Under the pieces are notes generated by a model. That model did not search any database and was not told where the DNA came from. It saw only the letters and a program-made list of their open reading frames with translations. Below, one piece after another: positions 60,799 through 64,000 of a stretch of DNA of 64,000 bases. Each line of letters begins with the position of its first letter. The first letter of the stretch is position 1. The position numbers and the translations under genes are program-made. The stretch lies in contig NZ_JAQKGU010000001.1 in NCBI RefSeq assembly GCF_028532725.1, positions 434,001-498,000 of the forward strand. The letters are read 5' to 3'. Origin of the DNA: Desulfovibrio sp. Fe33 (GTDB lineage: Bacteria; Desulfobacterota; Desulfovibrionia; Desulfovibrionales; Desulfovibrionaceae).

Positions 60799-61581
60799 CT
60801 ACCTGTACCGGTCGAGGACGGCTTCGAGGCTGCCGTCCGCCTTCATTTCCCTGAGACGGAGGTTGAATTGTTCGATAACCGGTTCCCATCCCCGGTTCTT
60901 GGGAAATACGAAACGGATGGAGGCGGTTCCGGCCGGGGTGGGGTCCACGCGGAACTGTCGGGAGTCGATATCTTCCCGGTGGTGAAACATCCAGTGTATT
61001 TCCGTGCGGTTGACGATGGCGGCATCCGCCCTGCCCAACCTGAGAAGCTCCAGCATGACGTCGGGTGAGGTGGCGTCGAGCCGCGTTATGCCGCCCGGCC
61101 CGAAGTGCGCTTGCAGGGCCGGGTAGAAAAATCCCTTGATGCACGCCACGGTCGTGCCGTGAAGCGTCTCGGGGCTGAGGTACTGAATCGAGCACCCCGC
61201 GCGGTAGACGAGTACGTCCTCGTTGGGCATGAACGGGTCGGTCCAGAGGAATCTGTCCGGCTCGTCCTTCCATTCCCTGGCCGAGGCGTAGACGTCCACA
61301 CCGCCGTGTTCGAGCATGTCCCAGCCCCGCTTGTCGGGCAACTGCTTGAAGGAAAGGGCGTATCCCAGCGGTTCGGCCACGGCCTTCAGCACGTCAGGCA
61401 GGATGCCCCTGTCCGGCGCGCCCGGGCCGCCGATGTAGTAGGGCGGCACGTCGGCGTGGGCGATGAACATGACGAGGGCGTTCTTCGGGGGGGAAGCCGC
61501 AAAGGCGCGTTGCGCATGGCCCGGGGCGGCCGCGAACAGCAGGAGGAGGGGGAGCGGCAATATCTTCATGAACGCCTTCAT
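60799..61581 (-). CDS. Periplasmic substrate-binding protein (family 3 type)
   Basis: A 260-residue precursor with a signal peptide (to about residue 29, AFA-AS). The mature part has the amino-acid-type SBP layout: ADVPPYYIGGPG, DRGILPDVLKAVAEPLGYAL, DVYASAREWKDEPDRFLWTDPF and GRADAAIVNRTEI. It is normally paired with ABC transporters, but lies here between two OPT-like genes, so it may feed one or sense substrate. ATG 61581 is preferred: GAGG is six bases upstream, while the ATG at 61587 directly abuts it. Confidence 0.82.
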   Translation of the reverse strand: MKAFMKILPLPLLLLFAAAPGHAQRAFAASPPKNALVMFIAHADVPPYYIGGPGAPDRGILPDVLKAVAEPLGYALSFKQLPDKRGWDMLEHGGVDVYASAREWKDEPDRFLWTDPFMPNEDVLVYRAGCSIQYLSPETLHGTTVACIKGFFYPALQAHFGPGGITRLDATSPDVMLELLRLGRADAAIVNRTEIHWMFHHREDIDSRQFRVDPTPAGTASIRFVFPKNRGWEPVIEQFNLRLREMKADGSLEAVLDRYR

Positions 61582-61593
61582 GGACATCCTCGG

Positions 61594-63606
61594 TTACAGG
61601 GGAAAGACGCTGTACGCCTGGTTGGAGAACATGCCGATGACGGCGTAGACGCCGCCCATGAGAAAATCGCCGAGAATCAGGCCGATGAACAGGAATCGGA
61701 CCTTGTTGTAGAGCCGGGTGCCGCCGTAGTGCAGGACCAGGTGGTTGCACAGCCAGCCCAGGAAGAACGGATACCACAGGATTTTCATGCCTGCCGAATA
61801 GGCTGCCAGGTAGCCCAGCGGGTGCAGGGGCCACCAGGGCAGCTTGTAGTAGCAGTAGATGAGCACGAACATGACCAGCGCGCCGAAGCCCGCGTAGGTT
61901 ATCAGCCATTGGTTGGGGCCTGCGGGCTGGTCCACCAGCCGTTGGGCGTTTTCGTAGTTGGCCAGCACGGTCTGGGTGGCCCAGTCCAGGCGCAGTTCGC
62001 GCAGGCCGTAGCGGTGGCCGAGATAGAGCATGGTGGCGAAGGCCGCGGCCAGGGCCAGAACCAGGGAGACGCCGATGGCCGCGAGGAGCAGCCTGCGGCG
62101 GGCCGGGGCGGCCGATTCGCGTATCTTGGACCCGTGGAACAGCGTCGGAGCCACGGATTCCCGTACGTCCAGGAAGAGGACCTTCTGCATGACAGCGGTT
62201 GCGGCCACGCCCGCCGAGCCGAAGACGCCTGTGCCGAACAGGCCGATGATCCCGTCGGACGGAGCGGCCGTCAGGGTGAAGTAGGGCAGGCCGCCCTGGC
62301 AGACGAGTCGGCTGACCACGAGCGTGACCAGCAGGAAGGCCAGGGGCAGGAGCACCGCGCCGGTCCAGGGCAGGCCGAAAAAGCGGCACCAGGCGACGAG
62401 GAACGCCATGCCGAGAAAGAGTCCCGCGAGCGGCCATGCGGGCGGGCCCCATTCGCGGGGCGGCGATTCGAAGCCCGGGGCGTGCAGGGCCTTGCCGCCT
62501 TTGCAGGCGGGCCGCATGAAACAGGCGGCCGTTTCCTTCAGGTGGTGGCGGGAGAGCCAGAGAAGGAAGAGGAAAAACACGGCGTAGGAGCCGATGGTCT
62601 GCGCTCCCTCGGGGCGGGCCAGGTCCGGGCCGAGGGTGGTCCCGAGCGCGGCTTCGGGCAACTGCCAGCCGAGCACGTAGAGCAGGCCGAAGAGGAGACC
62701 GGCCGCGAGGTGGAAGAACCACATGGAGAAGGAAATCTGCCGGGTGGTCAGGAAGGCGAAGCCCACGAAGGCCGGGATGAAATAGAGCTTCAGTTTGTAG
62801 AACCCGGAGAAGAGGCCGAATTTCGGGAAGTAGGTTCCGGCCAGGACCAGGGTCGGCAGCTCGGGCACGGACGGATAGTAGAAGTGCAGCCCGTTGAGCA
62901 GGTGCAGCGACCCGGCAAAGGTCAGCCCGATGAGCAGGAACCGGTTCGTCCACCATGAGGACAACTGCCGCTGGTCCAGGGCCTCGCCCATGAGCTGGGG
63001 GACGCGCAGCAGGGGAAAGTTGACCCGTTCGTTGACCACCCACTGGCGTCCGAACAGGGCCGTCAGGCAGATCATGACGAAGTACGCGCCCAGGATGAAC
63101 AGGGACCAGACGAGGAGCGGGGGCAGCCAGACGCCCCACGGGATGGCGGACATGACCTCGATGACGGACATGTCCCGGCCGCCCTTGAGCCCCTGGAAGA
63201 GCTGGCGCACGGCCTCGGCTGAGTGGGGGAACCAGGATTCGGGCAGGAGCGGCCCCAGCACTTCGGTCCAGCGGTAGGCGTCCCTGGCGTAGCGTCCGGG
63301 CGCGGTGATATCGACGAGAAAGGTCTCGGACAGCCCCGCGTAGCCGATGGCCGTGAACAGGGTCATCATCAGCCAGACCGTCAGGAGCTCCACCCCGGAG
63401 AAATAGGGCGGCCTGCCGGTCAGCCGGGCGACGGCCGCGTCGATGACGAACATCCAGGCCAGGATGAAGAAGGGGGCCAGGGGGAAGTGTCCGCCGCCCA
63501 GCGGGACGCCGCCGAGCACCGCGTTGTTGTAGGGGGTGTAGACGCACAGGATCAGTCCGAGGACGAGCCCGGTCGCCAGTGCGCGCAGCCTCAGTCGTCC
63601 GTTCAT
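61594..63606 (-). CDS. Large OPT-like (DUF6785-type) membrane protein
   Basis: A 670-residue polytopic protein with about 14-16 helices. GVPLGGGHFPLAPFFILAW near the start and FGRQWVVNERVNFPLLRVP later match the DUF6785 architecture. Weakly related to the gene at 58818 by layout. Start 63606 overlaps the stop of the upstream partial gene by 4 nt (ATGA). Together they form one operon: partial gene, this carrier, binding protein, second carrier. Confidence 0.72.
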   Translation of the reverse strand: MNGRLRLRALATGLVLGLILCVYTPYNNAVLGGVPLGGGHFPLAPFFILAWMFVIDAAVARLTGRPPYFSGVELLTVWLMMTLFTAIGYAGLSETFLVDITAPGRYARDAYRWTEVLGPLLPESWFPHSAEAVRQLFQGLKGGRDMSVIEVMSAIPWGVWLPPLLVWSLFILGAYFVMICLTALFGRQWVVNERVNFPLLRVPQLMGEALDQRQLSSWWTNRFLLIGLTFAGSLHLLNGLHFYYPSVPELPTLVLAGTYFPKFGLFSGFYKLKLYFIPAFVGFAFLTTRQISFSMWFFHLAAGLLFGLLYVLGWQLPEAALGTTLGPDLARPEGAQTIGSYAVFFLFLLWLSRHHLKETAACFMRPACKGGKALHAPGFESPPREWGPPAWPLAGLFLGMAFLVAWCRFFGLPWTGAVLLPLAFLLVTLVVSRLVCQGGLPYFTLTAAPSDGIIGLFGTGVFGSAGVAATAVMQKVLFLDVRESVAPTLFHGSKIRESAAPARRRLLLAAIGVSLVLALAAAFATMLYLGHRYGLRELRLDWATQTVLANYENAQRLVDQPAGPNQWLITYAGFGALVMFVLIYCYYKLPWWPLHPLGYLAAYSAGMKILWYPFFLGWLCNHLVLHYGGTRLYNKVRFLFIGLILGDFLMGGVYAVIGMFSNQAYSVFPL

Positions 63607-64000
63607 GCCTCGGCCTCCTTCGGCTGTTCCCGCTCGAACCGCCGCCGCTCGGCGTTCAGGTCGTCGGCGTAGTGGACCACGGCGTCGTTGTCCAGGGACC
63701 GCCAGGCCAGCAGTTGCTTGCGCAGGTCGTTGATGAAATTGCGGTTGAGGTTTTCCCAGGCCGTGAGCTCGCCCGCCTCGCGGTCGATGAGGACCTTTAT
63801 CTGCCGGAAGCCGCCGTATATTTCGGAGGGGCAGAAGATCAGCTTCACTTTCTGGCGCACGCCGAAGTCGAAGGGCGCCAGCCAGACGCGCAGGTCCATG
63901 GAGAAGCACAGGTCGTCGGACAGGGGGATGTCGGGCTCCGGAGCACCCTGTTCGTCCAGGTCGAGGAAATTGCAGCGCATGTCGTCCGTGCAGAACATGC
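63603..64000 (-). CDS. Unknown conserved-type protein (possibly incomplete at window edge)
   Basis: At least 131 residues; an ATG lies at 63998, but the gene may start outside the window. It is soluble, with no recognised domain: VWLAPFDFGVRQKVKLIFCPSE, then FRQIKVLIDREAGELTAWENLN and a basic helical end with RRRFEREQPKEAEA. It overlaps the OPT-like gene downstream and so shares its operon. I do not recognise a family. Confidence 0.55.
   Translation of the reverse strand, partial: MFCTDDMRCNFLDLDEQGAPEPDIPLSDDLCFSMDLRVWLAPFDFGVRQKVKLIFCPSEIYGGFRQIKVLIDREAGELTAWENLNRNFINDLRKQLLAWRSLDNDAVVHYADDLNAERRRFEREQPKEAEA

Overview
The window is GC-rich, densely coded chromosomal DNA. It looks like a sulfate-reducing Desulfobacterota of the Desulfovibrio/Pseudodesulfovibrio type; this is inferred from gene content and codon usage, and no rRNA gene is present to test it. 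Supporting signs are a Tat-exported molybdo-sulfur oxidoreductase, several rhodaneses, two acetyl-CoA synthetases, an orphan TAXI receptor, the zapB-zapA-6S-rny order and a probable selenoprotein. I found no phage, transposase, CRISPR array, tRNA or rRNA.

Layout. 1-6.2 kb: end of a glutamate-synthase-like flavoprotein, a structured repeat, a TAXI receptor divergent from a LytTR protein with a pseudo-receiver, acetyl-CoA synthetase and a phosphoesterase. 6.4-14.2 kb: a sulfur-respiration island with cytochrome c, a Mo-bisPGD catalytic subunit, an FeS subunit, a cytochrome b, a triple rhodanese, a rhodanese-thioredoxin protein with an in-frame UGA, a TorD-like chaperone, a CstR-like repressor and an EF-hand protein. 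14.2-20.3 kb: era, a DUF1992 gene, a 1.6 kb gene-free block made of two tandem structured repeats, a radical SAM/B12 protein, a laccase-domain protein and 5-formyl-THF cyclo-ligase. 20.4-34.4 kb: an NtrC-type regulator with an ATP-grasp enzyme, a degenerate HD-GYP protein, a MrfA-MrfB-like fusion, a Sel1 protein, a cell-wall amidase, cheD-HDOD, and ppi-aroE-fabD. 34.9-50.5 kb: HIT, HU/IHF, SPOR lipoprotein, Ser/Thr kinase, a second acs, catalase, dapF, an MBL enzyme, paired receiver-TPR proteins, argS and a SPOR protein. 50.5-64 kb: yhhQ, tyrS, ymdB, cheR, rny, 6S RNA, zapA, zapB-like, glmU, and a cluster with two OPT-like carriers and a binding protein.

The most interesting unit is 6.4-14.2 kb. 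A consensus sigma70 promoter overlaps a TATACCC-N5-GGGTATA palindrome, the operator type bound by CsoR/CstR proteins. A CstR-like regulator with Cys40/Cys69, and Tyr in place of the copper-binding His, lies at the other end of the island. A related palindrome lies in its own divergent promoter region. The thiol/persulfide-relay protein at 11891-12898 has UGA exactly where the second Cys of the CxxxxC rhodanese loop sits in the neighbouring gene, followed by a hairpin that fits the bacterial SECIS pattern. Together these suggest a persulfide-regulated sulfur oxidoreductase whose sulfurtransferase partner is a selenoprotein.
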